Shown: piece by piece, positions 45,137-54,326 of the stretch
How positions within the stretch are numbered: the stretch's first letter is position 1
How the letters are laid out: each line of letters opens with the position of its first letter
Assembly: GCF_000381965.1 (NCBI RefSeq)
Contig: NZ_KB908466.1
Coordinates: 38,447 to 102,446, forward strand
Source of the DNA: Oceanimonas smirnovii ATCC BAA-899
Lineage (GTDB): Bacteria > Pseudomonadota > Gammaproteobacteria > Enterobacterales > Aeromonadaceae
Direction: 5' to 3'
Length of the DNA: 64,000 nucleotides
Position numbers and translations under genes: made by a program
The notes under the pieces: generated by a model
The model's database searches: none
Told to the model about the DNA's origin: nothing
What the model saw: the letters and a program-made list of their open reading frames with translations, nothing else

Positions 45137-46635
45137 GCCTTTTCCTCTTGTTGCGTCTGGCCCACGGCGGCGGCCAGCAGTTGTTCCTGAGTGGCCTCGG
45201 CGGCCTTGAATTCACCGGTGACACGGCCTTCGTGCATCACCAGAATGCGATCACTGATGCCCAGTACTTCCGGCATGTCGGACGACAGCAGCAAAATGGC
45301 CATGCCCTGTTGCTTGAAGCGATTGATAAGCTGATAAATTTCTTTTTTGGCACCCACATCCACTCCTCGGGTGGGTTCGTCCAGGATCAGTACGCGGGGA
45401 TGGGTCATCAGCCCCTTGGCAATGGCTACTTTTTGCTGGTTACCTCCGGAAAGATGACCAATCAGCTGCTCCCGGCCCGGTGTTTTGATATTGAACAGAC
45501 CGATAAACTCGTCTACTGCCTCGCGCTCGGCTCCGTGCAGCAGCTGTGGTCCCTTACTGAACTCTCCCAGCGCCGACAGGCTCATATTGGCCAGTACCGA
45601 CAAACCCAGCACCAGGCCATCGCCCTTGCGGTCTTCGGAAATATAGGCAATACCGGCATTCAGGCCCTGATGGGGCGTGCCGGCCCGATAGGGCTGGCCG
45701 GCCAGTTGGGTCCGGCCGCCGGTGCGGGGCACAGCACCATAAAGAATGCGGGCAAGCTCGGTACGGCCGGCACCCATCAGGCCGGAAAAGCCGACAATTT
45801 CACCTTCATGCAGCGTAAAACTCACGTCACTGACGCCGGGGCCGCTGAGTTTTTCCACTCGCAGTACTTCCTTGCCGGCCGGCTGCACCAGACGCGGATA
45901 TTGCTCGTCAAGGCGGCGGCCCACCATCATTTCAATCAAGGTATCTTCATCGATTTCGGCCACCGCTTTTTCACCAATCCATTTGCCGTCACGCAGCACG
46001 GTAATGCGATCGCAGATTTCAAAGATTTCAGCCAGCCGGTGAGAGATGTAAACAATGCCACAGCCATCCTGACGCAGCTCTTCAATCACTCGAAACAGAG
46101 CGCGGGTTTCCGTGTCGGTGAGAGCGTCAGTTGGCTCGTCCATAATGATGACATCGGCGTTAAACGACAGTGCTTTGGCAATTTCCACCATTTGCTGGGC
46201 TCCGATGCTCAGATCGCCAACCCGGGTTTTGGGGGAGTGTTTTATTTGCAGCCGGTCCAGCAGGGCCTGAGCATCGGCATACAGTTTGCGCCAGTTAATT
46301 CGACCCAACGCTGCTGTGGGCTCGCGCCCCAGAAAGATATTTTCGGCAATGGTGAGGTGAGGCAGCAGGTTCAGCTCCTGATGAATAATGCCGATGCCTG
46401 CTTCCTGAGACTCACGAGGCCCCTTGAAATGACAGTGCTGGCCCCGGTATTCAATGGTGCCGGCGTCGGCCTGATAAATACCGGTCAGCACCTTCATCAG
46501 GGTGGACTTGCCGGCGCCGTTTTCTCCCATCAGCGCCATGACCTGACCGGAATAAACATTTAAACCGGCCTGATCCAGTGCCTTGACGCCGGGAAAGGCT
46601 TTATCAATGCCGGAAAGGGACAATATCGGATTCAT
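45133..46635 (-). CDS. rbsA: Ribose ABC transporter ATP-binding protein (two ABC domains)
   Basis: RbsA energises ribose import. The ATG at 46635 (AGGAAAA upstream) gives 500 aa (E. coli 501) starting [20 protein letters not shown]; an in-frame extension overlapping rbsD is rejected. The first ABC domain has Walker [10 protein letters not shown] and signature [15 protein letters not shown]. The second has the degenerate Walker [10 protein letters not shown], signature [15 protein letters not shown] and Walker [14 protein letters not shown], as is normal for sugar ABC ATPases. Confidence 0.95.
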   Translation of the reverse strand: MNPILSLSGIDKAFPGVKALDQAGLNVYSGQVMALMGENGAGKSTLMKVLTGIYQADAGTIEYRGQHCHFKGPRESQEAGIGIIHQELNLLPHLTIAENIFLGREPTAALGRINWRKLYADAQALLDRLQIKHSPKTRVGDLSIGAQQMVEIAKALSFNADVIIMDEPTDALTDTETRALFRVIEELRQDGCGIVYISHRLAEIFEICDRITVLRDGKWIGEKAVAEIDEDTLIEMMVGRRLDEQYPRLVQPAGKEVLRVEKLSGPGVSDVSFTLHEGEIVGFSGLMGAGRTELARILYGAVPRTGGRTQLAGQPYRAGTPHQGLNAGIAYISEDRKGDGLVLGLSVLANMSLSALGEFSKGPQLLHGAEREAVDEFIGLFNIKTPGREQLIGHLSGGNQQKVAIAKGLMTHPRVLILDEPTRGVDVGAKKEIYQLINRFKQQGMAILLLSSDMPEVLGISDRILVMHEGRVTGEFKAAEATQEQLLAAAVGQTQQEEKA

Positions 46636-46643
46636 AATTTTCC

Positions 46644-47063
46644 TCAGAAGGGGACACCGGCGCACAAAATAAGGTTAGCGTAGGGGGTGCACTCGCCGGT
46701 GCGAACCACTGCCCGGCTATGGCCGGTGCGCTGCTTGAATTCAGTATGGCTGATGTAGCTCACAGTAATATCGCGACCCTGCGCAGAGGCGGCGGTGGCA
46801 ATGTGAGCTAACAGACGCTGATGCAACTCGGGGCTGACGGATTTTATTTCTGTGGCCAGCACCACGGCTTCCAGCTGCAGCTCGGTGAGCAGGGCCGTCA
46901 GAGTGTCTTCAATACCCGGCAGGCCGGGGCAGATAGCCAGATCAATGCGTGGCACATCGGCAGGCACCGGCAGGCCGGCATCGCCCAGCGTTACTTCATC
47001 GGTATGGCCAAGGCTGGCCACCAGGGCAGAGAGCTGACTATTCAGCAGAGTGGTCTTTTTCAC
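46644..47063 (-). CDS. rbsD: D-ribose pyranase
   Basis: RbsD interconverts ribose pyranose and furanose forms so that RbsK gets its substrate. The 139-aa protein has the same length as E. coli RbsD, starts [20 protein letters not shown] with the catalytic H20, and ends in [19 protein letters not shown]. It is the first gene of rbsDACBKR. Confidence 0.95.
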   Translation of the reverse strand: MKKTTLLNSQLSALVASLGHTDEVTLGDAGLPVPADVPRIDLAICPGLPGIEDTLTALLTELQLEAVVLATEIKSVSPELHQRLLAHIATAASAQGRDITVSYISHTEFKQRTGHSRAVVRTGECTPYANLILCAGVPF

Positions 47064-47092
47064 GACTGGGCCTTTTCTGGGAAATTATTCGG

Positions 47093-47116
47093 CGAATCGG
47101 TTACGCAAACGATTCG
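47093..47116. promoter_or_regulatory. Inverted repeat, candidate RbsR operator (promoter-proximal)
   Basis: CGAATCG (47093-47099), 10 bases, CGATTCG (47110-47116), lying 30-53 bases upstream of the rbsD start. Its position suits an operator, but the spacing is not the canonical LacI-family one. Confidence 0.4.
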
Positions 47117-47146
47117 ATGGCTGAATTTTAGGTAAAACCCAAAATA

Positions 47147-47172
47147 ATGTTAGGCGAAAAATCATGTTTCGC
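47147..47172 (-). promoter_or_regulatory. Candidate rbs -10 and GCGAAA inverted repeat
   Basis: Minus-strand TAACAT (47152-47147) is a possible -10. Next to it GCGAAA-N7-TTTCGC (47154-47172) repeats the half-sites of the E. coli RbsR operator (GCGAAACGTTTCGC) with five extra central bases. It overlaps the likely core promoter. Confidence 0.4.
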
Positions 47173-47176
47173 TAAA

Positions 47177-47198
47177 AAATGTGATCAAGATCAAATTT
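47177..47198. promoter_or_regulatory. CRP-cAMP binding site
   Basis: TGTGATCAAGATCAAA with AT-rich flanks on both sides closely matches the CRP consensus TGTGA-N6-TCACA (one half perfect, one half 3 of 5). It is centred about 35-40 bases upstream of the candidate rbs -10, consistent with activation of the ribose operon. It could also act on miaE on the other side. Confidence 0.7.
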
Positions 47199-47302
47199 TT
47201 TTGGCTGTGCCGGAAGACTAAAAAATCCGGTATCGGGCTGCCTTGAGAAAAGTGAATTGGTACACTGCGGGCCGCCGTGTATTGCACTTAACAGGTAACA
47301 TA

Positions 47303-48094
47303 GTGAACGCCAGATCAGTTAATGCCGAATACAGCCAGTTACTGGCCCCCATTGATGACTTTCTGCATTGCGCCACCCCCAAAGCCTGGCTGGATGAAGC
47401 CCGAAAGCCGGAACGGTTACCGGTGTTGCTGGTGGATCATGCCAACTGTGAAATGAAAGCGGCCATGAGTGCCCACAGCCTGGTGAGACGCTATTGTCTG
47501 CCCAGGGAGCAGCGCAAGTTATTGCCTAACCTGGATTTTTATAAGTCACTGGATGCGCTGCCGGAAAAGGGAGAGGTGCTGGGCAAACAAACTCAAACAG
47601 CGGATAACCGCCGGGTGTTTGACGAGCTGGCCAAAAACGACCTGCTGGTAAAAATGGTGCGGTTAATTCAGGAAGAACTACACCATTTTGAGCAGGTACT
47701 GGAGATAATGGAGTCTCGTCATGTGCCTTACAGTACGCTGTCAGCGTCTCGCTATGCCAGGGGTATGCTGGCGCATGTGCGAACCTTTGAGCCGGCAGCG
47801 ATTGTAGACCGCCTGATCATAGGCGCTTATATAGAAGCGCGCTCCTGTGAGCGTTTTGCCCGGCTGGCACCTTTTCTGGATGAAGAGCTGAGCCGCTTTT
47901 ATGTGTCATTGCTGCGCTCTGAAGCTCGCCACTATCAGGACTATCTCACACTGGCCCGGGACTATGCCGGAGCATGCATAGCGGATCGAATCGCCTTTTT
48001 TGGCGAGCAGGAAGCGGCGCTGATTCAATCGCCTGATCCCCTGTTTCGTTTTCACAGTGGTGTGCCAGGTTCAAGCGCACAGGGCCGCCGCTGA
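47303..48094 (+). CDS. miaE: tRNA-(ms2io6A)-hydroxylase MiaE
   Basis: MiaE is a non-haem di-iron enzyme that hydroxylates the isopentenyl group of ms2i6A37 in tRNA. A GTG at 47303 (AGGTAA upstream) gives 263 aa beginning VNARSVNAEYSQLLAPIDDFL, matching the Salmonella MiaE start and size (270); a TTG at 47243 would add 20 unrelated residues. Di-iron ligands sit in HANCEMKAA, EELHHFEQVLEIM, YIEARSCERFARL and RSEARHYQDYL. It is monocistronic, divergent from rbs. Confidence 0.93.
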   Translation: MNARSVNAEYSQLLAPIDDFLHCATPKAWLDEARKPERLPVLLVDHANCEMKAAMSAHSLVRRYCLPREQRKLLPNLDFYKSLDALPEKGEVLGKQTQTADNRRVFDELAKNDLLVKMVRLIQEELHHFEQVLEIMESRHVPYSTLSASRYARGMLAHVRTFEPAAIVDRLIIGAYIEARSCERFARLAPFLDEELSRFYVSLLRSEARHYQDYLTLARDYAGACIADRIAFFGEQEAALIQSPDPLFRFHSGVPGSSAQGRR

Positions 48095-48302
48095 TCGAAT
48101 GTTAAAGACTATCGTCTGCACACTCTGAATCATGCCGGCAAACCAGTACCTGAATAACGCCTTGTATCCGACCAAGGTTTAATACTGTTGGCAGATGTCT
48201 TCTGATAAGGTCGCCCGCTTTGCTGTGCGGCGAAATCATGTTTTACTCTTTTGCCCATTAGTGTTGTTGTATTTTGGTTAAAGAAGGGACAGGCAGACGA
48301 TC

Positions 48303-49385
48303 ATGTGGAATATCATCAAAATCGCCAGTGCATTTATTGGCATCATTGTGGGAGCAGGGTTTGCTTCCGGGCAGGAAGTGCTGCAGTACTTCACCAGCTT
48401 CGGTTACCTGGGAACAGCCGCGGCCGTGGTAGCCACTGCTCTGTTTGCCTATCTTGGCATGATGCTCACCTGGCTGGGCAGCCGCACTCAAACCCGCTCT
48501 CATAAAACCGTGGTATATCAGATTAGTGGCCGCTATCTGGGCGTGATTGTGGATGGCGTTATCATCTTTACCCTGTTTGGAGTGGGTGTGGTCATGATTG
48601 CCGGTGCCGGCTCCACACTCAATCAGCAATTTGGCTTGTCACCTGTGGTGGGCAGTGTGCTGATGACACTGATGATGGGGGCTACCCTGATGCTGAATGT
48701 AAAACGGGTAGTGGGTCTGATTGGCAGCATTACGCCGTTTTTGGTGCTGGCGCTGATCCTTATCTGTATTTACAGCCTGTTTACCATGGAGCGCAGCTTT
48801 GAAGAGCTGGCCCCCATTGCCGAAGGCATTGAGTCGACTCTGCCGCACTGGCTGGTGTCGGCGGTGAACTATGTGTCGTTCAATATTGCCGTGGGTGCAG
48901 CCATGTCACTGGTTATGGGCGGTGCCGAGCCCAATGCCCGTATCGCCCGCTGGGGCGGTCTGCTGGGGGGAGCCGGTGTGGGCGTGATGATCATGATCAG
49001 CCATTTGGCCATGTTCTCGCAAATTGATGTGGTGGCAGGCTATCCGTTACCGCTGCTCAAAATTATAGACGGCATTTCACCCTGGCTGGCCAAGGCCATG
49101 GCCTTTGTACTGTTTGGCATGATTTTCAGTACGGGTGCCAGCATGTTCTATGCCTTTGTTGCCCGTTTTGTAGAAATGCGTACGCCGGCGGCAAACCGTT
49201 TCAGCATGGTAACCATGGTGGTGGGCTTTGTGGCCAGTTTTGCCGGCTTTACTCAGCTGGTGGCGTTTTTCTATCCGCTAATCGGCTATCTTGGCCTCTT
49301 TCTGGTGGGCGCACTTATCTATGCGCCACTGCGACTGAAGCGTGCCGGTGACAAAATATTGCAGCCGGTCTCCGACACCCAATAA
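48303..49385 (+). CDS. YkvI-type uncharacterised membrane protein
   Basis: A 360-aa integral membrane protein with about ten hydrophobic segments. The N-terminal IASAFIGIIVGAGFASGQEVLQYF, with its GxGFASGQE motif in the first segment, and FNIAVGAAMSLVMGGAEP are typical of the YkvI/COG3949 family, distantly related to amino-acid/cation symporters. No substrate is known. The 208 bases upstream hold nothing recognisable apart from a short spaced GGGA before the ATG. A bidirectional terminator follows. Confidence 0.83.
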   Translation: MWNIIKIASAFIGIIVGAGFASGQEVLQYFTSFGYLGTAAAVVATALFAYLGMMLTWLGSRTQTRSHKTVVYQISGRYLGVIVDGVIIFTLFGVGVVMIAGAGSTLNQQFGLSPVVGSVLMTLMMGATLMLNVKRVVGLIGSITPFLVLALILICIYSLFTMERSFEELAPIAEGIESTLPHWLVSAVNYVSFNIAVGAAMSLVMGGAEPNARIARWGGLLGGAGVGVMIMISHLAMFSQIDVVAGYPLPLLKIIDGISPWLAKAMAFVLFGMIFSTGASMFYAFVARFVEMRTPAANRFSMVTMVVGFVASFAGFTQLVAFFYPLIGYLGLFLVGALIYAPLRLKRAGDKILQPVSDTQ

Positions 49386-49391
49386 GCAGAT

Positions 49392-49419
49392 AAAAGGCCC
49401 GGTTTTACCGGGCCTTTTT
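49392..49419. terminator. Bidirectional terminator between ykvI-like and SDR genes
   Basis: AAAAGGCCCGGT, loop TT, ACCGGGCCTTTTT: a strong hairpin with A-runs and T-runs that would end both convergent transcripts. Confidence 0.88.
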
Positions 49420-50173
49420 ATTGTATTGCTTCCGGTGACTCGGGGAGTATCTGTCCACCATCCACAATCAGGGTTTGACCGGTAATATACCGAGCTTCTC
49501 TTGATGCCAGAAAACAGGCGGCATGGCCAATGTCGTCAGGCGTGCCCAGAGTATGAGAGGGAATGGCCGCCCTCATTTGCGCTAGGTAGTCCTCACCCTG
49601 GGCCTGCAGTCCTTCGGTGAGAATATTACCGGGCATCACAGCATTGATGGTAATACCGTCACGGGCACACTCCAGCGCCGCGCTGCGCATAAAACCCAGC
49701 TGGCCGGCCTTGCTGGCGGCATAATGACTCCAGCCGGGAAAGCCGGTTACCGGTCCGGTAATGGAAGAGGTGATCACAATGCGGCCGTAGCCCCGGGTAC
49801 GCATCACCTCCAGTGCTGCCTGCACCATAAAGAAAGTACCCTTGAGGTTGATATTGTGCATTTCATCCCAGTGCTGCTCTGTCATGGTGGCCAGGTCGCA
49901 CTGAGGAAAGATCCCGGTGTTGGAGCACAGAATATCAAGTTGCCCAAAGTCCCGCTTAACCGCAGCAACAACCTGTTTGCAGCTTTCCTGGTTGGATACA
50001 TCCAGATAAAAATAATGCGCACCCAGCTTCTTGGCGCTGGTCTTGCCGGCGGCCTCATCAATATCGGCGATCACCACGGTGGCACCAGCGTTGACCAGTA
50101 CTTGTGCAATCCCCCTGCCTATACCTTTAGCTCCGCCCGTGACCAGGGCGACCTGTCCGGTTAAATCAAACAT
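49418..50173 (-). CDS. SDR family oxidoreductase (UcpA-like)
   Basis: A 251-aa short-chain dehydrogenase. The ATG at 50173 (GGAGAG upstream) gives MFDLTGQVALVTGGAKGIGRGIAQVL, with the TGxxxGIG cofactor motif. The usual NNAG is SNTG (residues about 89-92), and the catalytic Ser-Tyr-Lys are in SSITGPVTGFPGWSHYAASKAG. DIDEA after beta-2 suggests NAD(H) preference. The C-terminus VDGGQILPES resembles E. coli UcpA. The substrate is unknown. The open frame continues upstream to 50485 but would overlap the divergent deaminase. Confidence 0.86.
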   Translation of the reverse strand: MFDLTGQVALVTGGAKGIGRGIAQVLVNAGATVVIADIDEAAGKTSAKKLGAHYFYLDVSNQESCKQVVAAVKRDFGQLDILCSNTGIFPQCDLATMTEQHWDEMHNINLKGTFFMVQAALEVMRTRGYGRIVITSSITGPVTGFPGWSHYAASKAGQLGFMRSAALECARDGITINAVMPGNILTEGLQAQGEDYLAQMRAAIPSHTLGTPDDIGHAACFLASREARYITGQTLIVDGGQILPESPEAIQ

Positions 50174-50317
50174 TTGCTCTCCTTGATTTGTTTGAAACAT
50201 AAACAGCCATGCAAGCATAAACCGAAAATAAAAGGGGTGAGGCTGATCGACTTTTAAATTTTTAATTTCTTCAGTACCTTGAATAGCAGACTCATAAATT
50301 ACTGCGAGGAGGTAAGC

Positions 50318-50809
50318 ATGACCATATTCGAACAGGATCTGCGCCATTTGCGTCGTTGTGTGGAGCTGGCCAAAGAGGCCCTGAGTGAAGGTGATATGGC
50401 CTTTGGCTCTGTGCTGGTATCCGCCGAGGGGAAAGTACTGGCGGAAGACCGCAATCGCATTCATACCTGTGAGCCCACCTGGCACCCCGAAATTGCCCTG
50501 GCCCGCTGGGCTGCGGAAAACCTGAGCGAAACCGAACGAGCCCGCGCTACGCTTTATACCTCAGGGGAGCACTGCCCCATGTGCTCCGCCGCTCATGCCT
50601 GGGCAGGTCTTGGGCGCATTGTATTTGCCAGCTCCGCCGGCCAGTTTGCAGCCTGGTGCGAGCAATGGGGCCAGGGTGCCTCACCGGTAAAGGCGCTGAC
50701 CATTAACGACGTGGCCCCCGACATTCCCGTGGCCGGTCCGGTACCCGAGCTGGCCGAACAAATCCGCGAGCTGCACCGGCAGTATTTTGGGATTGAGAGC
50801 AAGGACTGA
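50318..50809 (+). CDS. Nucleoside deaminase (cytidine/deoxycytidylate deaminase superfamily)
   Basis: A 163-aa zinc deaminase. The ATG at 50318 has GGAGG 5 bases upstream and gives MTIFEQDLRHLRRCVELAKEALSEGDMAFGSVLV. Zinc and catalytic residues are in WHPEIALARW (HPE in place of the common HAE) and EHCPMCSAAHAWAGLGRIVFA (PCxxC-type). The fold suggests guanine, cytosine or nucleoside deamination, more like guanine-deaminase/TadA relatives than CMP deaminases; the substrate is open. It is divergent from the SDR gene. Confidence 0.85.
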   Translation: MTIFEQDLRHLRRCVELAKEALSEGDMAFGSVLVSAEGKVLAEDRNRIHTCEPTWHPEIALARWAAENLSETERARATLYTSGEHCPMCSAAHAWAGLGRIVFASSAGQFAAWCEQWGQGASPVKALTINDVAPDIPVAGPVPELAEQIRELHRQYFGIESKD

Positions 50810-50823
50810 ACACGATCGTAATG

Positions 50824-50910
50824 CGAAGCAGCAGCGCGGTTGTACTCCGCCGACACGCTTCAAGCACCTCCCTGTGCCGGTCGGCTGCGGCAATCCCCGC
50901 TGCTGCTTCG
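50824..50910. repeat. Long nested inverted repeat downstream of the deaminase
   Basis: CGAAGCAGCAGCG (50824-50836) and CGCTGCTGCTTCG (50898-50910) form a perfect 13-bp stem around 61 bases. The interior can form a second stem (CCGCCGAC with GTCGGC-T-GCGG). No start codon, T-run or protein signal is seen. It could be a structured RNA, a REPIN/MITE-like element or a stable 3' end. Confidence 0.6.
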
Positions 50911-50942
50911 TGATGTGACGGTGTTGCTTGAACAGTGGAGCG

Positions 50943-50959
50943 GCAGGCTGCCAGCCTGC
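50943..50959. repeat. Short perfect hairpin before the helicase 3' end
   Basis: GCAGGCT, loop GCC, AGCCTGC. Some Ts occur 22 bases further on, just before the minus-strand helicase stop. It looks like a small dispersed palindrome rather than a terminator. Confidence 0.5.
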
Positions 50960-50984
50960 ATCAGCGGCCGTCAGGGCGCTTTTT

Positions 50985-53900
50985 TTACCCCTTCAATACA
51001 CTAAATTCCCTGAACAACCGCACCGGCAGCGGGTGCTCCAGTTGCCAGTAAATGTTCATCGGTTTGCTGCCGTGGTAGCGCAAAAAACGTACCGGGCCGC
51101 AGGCACGATAGGGTGATTGTTTATTGGTGCGCACAAACAGCTGAAAGCGCCAGCCGTTCTCATTGCTTTCGAGGTAGCGCCTGCCGCCGGGAGTATCCGG
51201 GCCGGCGCTGTTCTGGGATTGCCAGTGAAACTCATGCTGGCTAATGGCGTAGTCGTGATAGGCCACGCCTTCATGTTGCGCCGTGCTTTTATCGAGAGTG
51301 ACAAATAAAAGTTCGGTTTTTAGTTCCCTTAACGCCAGCACGCCGGCCTGAAAAGGTGTGCGCTTCTGCTCGGTTAGAAAGCCAACCGCTGTAAGAATTT
51401 CCCGACTTTGGTAGGCGGCATGCAGCTTTAGTGGCGTATGTTCCAGGCCTGGCAGGGGAGAATAGGCATAGCGAGTGCGGGCATCCAGATAATCGCTGAG
51501 CTCGGCCAGCTCAGTGCAGGCGGCCGGGGTTTGTGCCAGGCGGTCGAGAAAGGCTTGCGCCGAGCCGGTTTGCTTATGTTCGCCGTCTATCTGATAGGCC
51601 AGCATTTGTAGCCGTTGCCGTTCGCTGTTATTGGAGATCGAGTAGCGGGCATTTTGCTCGGCTACCTCTCGGGTCAGCTGCAATTGCTCGGCATCATCGA
51701 TATGCAGCAGGCTGCCCATACGACGACTGAAATATCGCTCTTGCTCGTCGGGCTCGCCATCCAGCAGTCCTGCATCCCTTTTTAAGTTGGCCCAGCCGCT
51801 GTTTTGACCGGAGCGGTAAATATCTTCCAGCTCCAGTTGCTGCTCGTTTAGAAACTCGCTGAGGGTCACTTGCTGATTATTGGTGAGGCTGACATAGGCA
51901 TGCAGCTCTTGTTGCAGACGACGCCAGTTCTGATTAATGGCCTGGCGTAGGCTGTCAAGAATATGCTCGCGGGCCTGCTTTTGTAGCTGAAGGTGGCAAC
52001 CGCTGGGCAGACGACCAAAGCCCTTATCAACGCTTTCCACCACTTCTCGGCGAGTGAGCCCGGTAATGGCGCTGTAGAGCAGGTCGAAGCGAAAGCCTTG
52101 TTTATGTTGGCCGACAAAATCTAGGATCAGGCAGCTTTCCTTGCCCTCATGCAGTCGCAATCCACGACCGATTTGTTGCTGAAACAGAGTGGCACTTTGA
52201 GTCGGGCGCAGCAGCAACAGGGTATCAACAAAGGGCAAATCGACGCCCTCGTTATAGAGATCGACGGTGATCAGGGCATGAATATCGCCGTTCTTGAGCT
52301 GTTTGGGTAGTTCGTGTCGCTCTTGTGACGAGCTATTGCCGGTAATTATACGGGCAATAATGCCTGCTCTTTCAAACTGATCCGCCATAAAATCAGCATG
52401 GGGAATGCTGACGCAAAACACCAGGGTCTTGCACTGACGTGGGTCATTCACCAGCTGCTGCCAGGCACGAATAACGGCGGCGGCCCGCACATGATTGCCG
52501 GTCAGCAGCGTGTTCAGCTCCTTTCGCTCGTTAGCCTGCTGCCAGGGAATGCTGCGGTAGTCGGTATCATCGTCGCAGGCGTAATATTCAAAGGGTGCCA
52601 GCAGTTGCAGATCCAATGCCTGCCACAGGCGTAACTGGGCCGCTGGAGAGCCATCGGGCCGATTATCGAAATGGCGCAGAATGTTCTTGCCGTCGGTGCG
52701 TTCCGGAGTGGCGGTCAGCCCCAGCAAACAGGCGGGTTTTAAGATGGTTAGCAGTTGTTCAAAGCTGTTGGCTTCAATATGGTGGCATTCGTCAATGATC
52801 ACCATATGCCAATGGTCTGCCTTGGCCTGTGAAACTAATTTGCGCGCGTTCAGACTTTGAATAGTGGCGAACAGGTGGTTATCTTGCGGCGGTTGATGCT
52901 CACTGGTAAAGAGATCGCCAAATTCTGGCTCGCGTAACACCAGCCGAAAGGTGCGCATGGCCTGTATCAGTAGTTCCTTGCGGTGTGCGACAAACAACAA
53001 TCGGGGCAGGCCACCTTGCTGGCGGGCCAGATTACGATAATCAAAGGCCGCCATCACGGTTTTGCCGGTGCCGGTGGCCGCCACCAGCAAATTACGCATG
53101 CGGCCATGGGCTCGCTCGTTGGCCAGCTGCTCCAGAATATCCTGCTGAAAGGGCTTGGGCTCAATATCGAAAAAGGTAGGGGTGGCAATAAAATCCCGAC
53201 CCGACTCGCGCTTGATGGCTCTGGCGAGCTCTTGGCGGTGGGTGTGATCATTCGGGTTATAAGGCTGAAACTCTCCATCATTCCAAAGGGTTTCAAAATG
53301 GGCCTGGGCCCGTTGATACAGCTGATTTTGGCCCTTTTCGGTGAATTTTACGGTCCACTCCAGGCCGCCCATCAGCGCGGAGCTGGATAAATTGGCACTG
53401 CCGACATAGGCGGAGCCAAAGCCGCTGTGGCGCTCAAAAATCCAGGCTTTGGCATGCAGGCGAGTACGTCGGCCATCCAGGGATACACGCACGGCGCAGT
53501 TGGGCAGTTGAGCCAGCATATCCAATGCTTTTTGTTCTGTGGCACCAATGTAAGTGGTGGTGATAATGCGCACTCTGGCCTGGCTTTGACCCTGAGCATT
53601 GGTACTGGTGATGTGTTTGAGTACATCTATGATTTTGCGTACACCGGAGACGGTAATAAAGCTCATCAAAATATCGACGCCGTTGCACGAAGCCAGCTCG
53701 GCTTGTAACTCGTGAAACAGGGCGGGAGAGTCTTTACCGGCGGTAAATAACCAGGGCTGGGATAACCCAATGACCGGCATGTCTGGGACCTTGGTGGAAT
53801 ACAGAGCCCTTACTACTTGAGGTGGGGTGGCAAGCAGCTCAGCTTCGTCGTTTTTTTCAAGCCGGCGGCGGGAATAGCGCAGAATATCATTAACCAGGTG

Positions 53901-54113
53901 GGCTTGTGCCTCGATCTTGTCTTTGCCTTTGATACCGGCCAGCAATTGAGAAAGCTGCTCCGCCAGCGCATCAGCCAGCCGCTCATGACTGAACTCCGGA
54001 TTGAGTTCCTCGGCATGAATGGTTAATCCGGCTTGTGCTAATGCCTCGGCTGTGTCGGTAAAGTCCTGAGTGGTAAGCAGATCATATAGCCCTTGCAGCA
54101 ATGGCGTTGTCAT
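50985..54113 (-). CDS. PLD-nuclease / DEAD-box helicase / DUF3427 protein
   Basis: A 1042-aa multidomain protein. Residues about 125-285 form a single phospholipase D-like domain with H220-x-K222 and GSANLSSSAL (239-248); the usual Asp of HxK(x)4D is Glu. An SF2 helicase core follows: Walker A AATGTGKT (345-352), DECH (441-444), TATPERTDG (467-475) and motif VI QQIGRGLRLHEGK (646-658). The C-terminal part (about 780-1042) resembles DUF3427. This architecture is common in mobile and defence contexts, but here no partner methylase or nuclease is adjacent. AAGGA lies 7 bases before the ATG. It sits between repeats, splitting an otherwise housekeeping neighbourhood, so horizontal acquisition is likely (inference). 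Confidence 0.88.
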   Translation of the reverse strand: MTTPLLQGLYDLLTTQDFTDTAEALAQAGLTIHAEELNPEFSHERLADALAEQLSQLLAGIKGKDKIEAQAHLVNDILRYSRRRLEKNDEAELLATPPQVVRALYSTKVPDMPVIGLSQPWLFTAGKDSPALFHELQAELASCNGVDILMSFITVSGVRKIIDVLKHITSTNAQGQSQARVRIITTTYIGATEQKALDMLAQLPNCAVRVSLDGRRTRLHAKAWIFERHSGFGSAYVGSANLSSSALMGGLEWTVKFTEKGQNQLYQRAQAHFETLWNDGEFQPYNPNDHTHRQELARAIKRESGRDFIATPTFFDIEPKPFQQDILEQLANERAHGRMRNLLVAATGTGKTVMAAFDYRNLARQQGGLPRLLFVAHRKELLIQAMRTFRLVLREPEFGDLFTSEHQPPQDNHLFATIQSLNARKLVSQAKADHWHMVIIDECHHIEANSFEQLLTILKPACLLGLTATPERTDGKNILRHFDNRPDGSPAAQLRLWQALDLQLLAPFEYYACDDDTDYRSIPWQQANERKELNTLLTGNHVRAAAVIRAWQQLVNDPRQCKTLVFCVSIPHADFMADQFERAGIIARIITGNSSSQERHELPKQLKNGDIHALITVDLYNEGVDLPFVDTLLLLRPTQSATLFQQQIGRGLRLHEGKESCLILDFVGQHKQGFRFDLLYSAITGLTRREVVESVDKGFGRLPSGCHLQLQKQAREHILDSLRQAINQNWRRLQQELHAYVSLTNNQQVTLSEFLNEQQLELEDIYRSGQNSGWANLKRDAGLLDGEPDEQERYFSRRMGSLLHIDDAEQLQLTREVAEQNARYSISNNSERQRLQMLAYQIDGEHKQTGSAQAFLDRLAQTPAACTELAELSDYLDARTRYAYSPLPGLEHTPLKLHAAYQSREILTAVGFLTEQKRTPFQAGVLALRELKTELLFVTLDKSTAQHEGVAYHDYAISQHEFHWQSQNSAGPDTPGGRRYLESNENGWRFQLFVRTNKQSPYRACGPVRFLRYHGSKPMNIYWQLEHPLPVRLFREFSVLKG

Positions 54114-54209
54114 CCCGTGTCCTTGTTATTTTTGATTTTTATCGGACCAGGTTAGCACGTTGGGAATGATGAGGAGAGTGGATAAATGTTTGCTTTGTGG
54201 CTGAATTTG

Positions 54210-54238
54210 TTGGGATTCGCTTCGCTCATCACAACCTT
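54210..54238. repeat. Dispersed repeat GATTCGCTTCGCTCATC, copy 1
   Basis: TTGG-GATTCGCTTCGCTCATC-ACAACCTT is repeated with few changes at 63691-63720. A second palindrome, CCCCCCTGCCTTCGCGGGGG (54293-54312), follows 55 bases later. Both lie in the helicase-trpA gap. Confidence 0.6.
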
Positions 54239-54248
54239 CGAGCGGGAT

Positions 54249-54287
54249 TAAAAAACGGCGCCAAGAGTGAACTCTGGCACCGTTTTT
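54249..54287 (-). terminator. trp operon terminator
   Basis: Minus strand: AAAAACGGTGCCAGAG pairs with CTCTTGGCGCCGTTTTTT (one G-T) around a short loop, about 40 bases after the trpA stop. Confidence 0.88.
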
Positions 54288-54326
54288 ATGGCCCCCCTGC
54301 CTTCGCGGGGGTGACGGAAGCGTGGC

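Noticed and set aside
50174..50485. N-terminal extension of the SDR protein
   Set aside because: The frame is open, but the SDR fold starts at MFDLTGQVALVTGG with a good Shine-Dalgarno site, and the extension overlaps the divergent deaminase and its ribosome-binding site.
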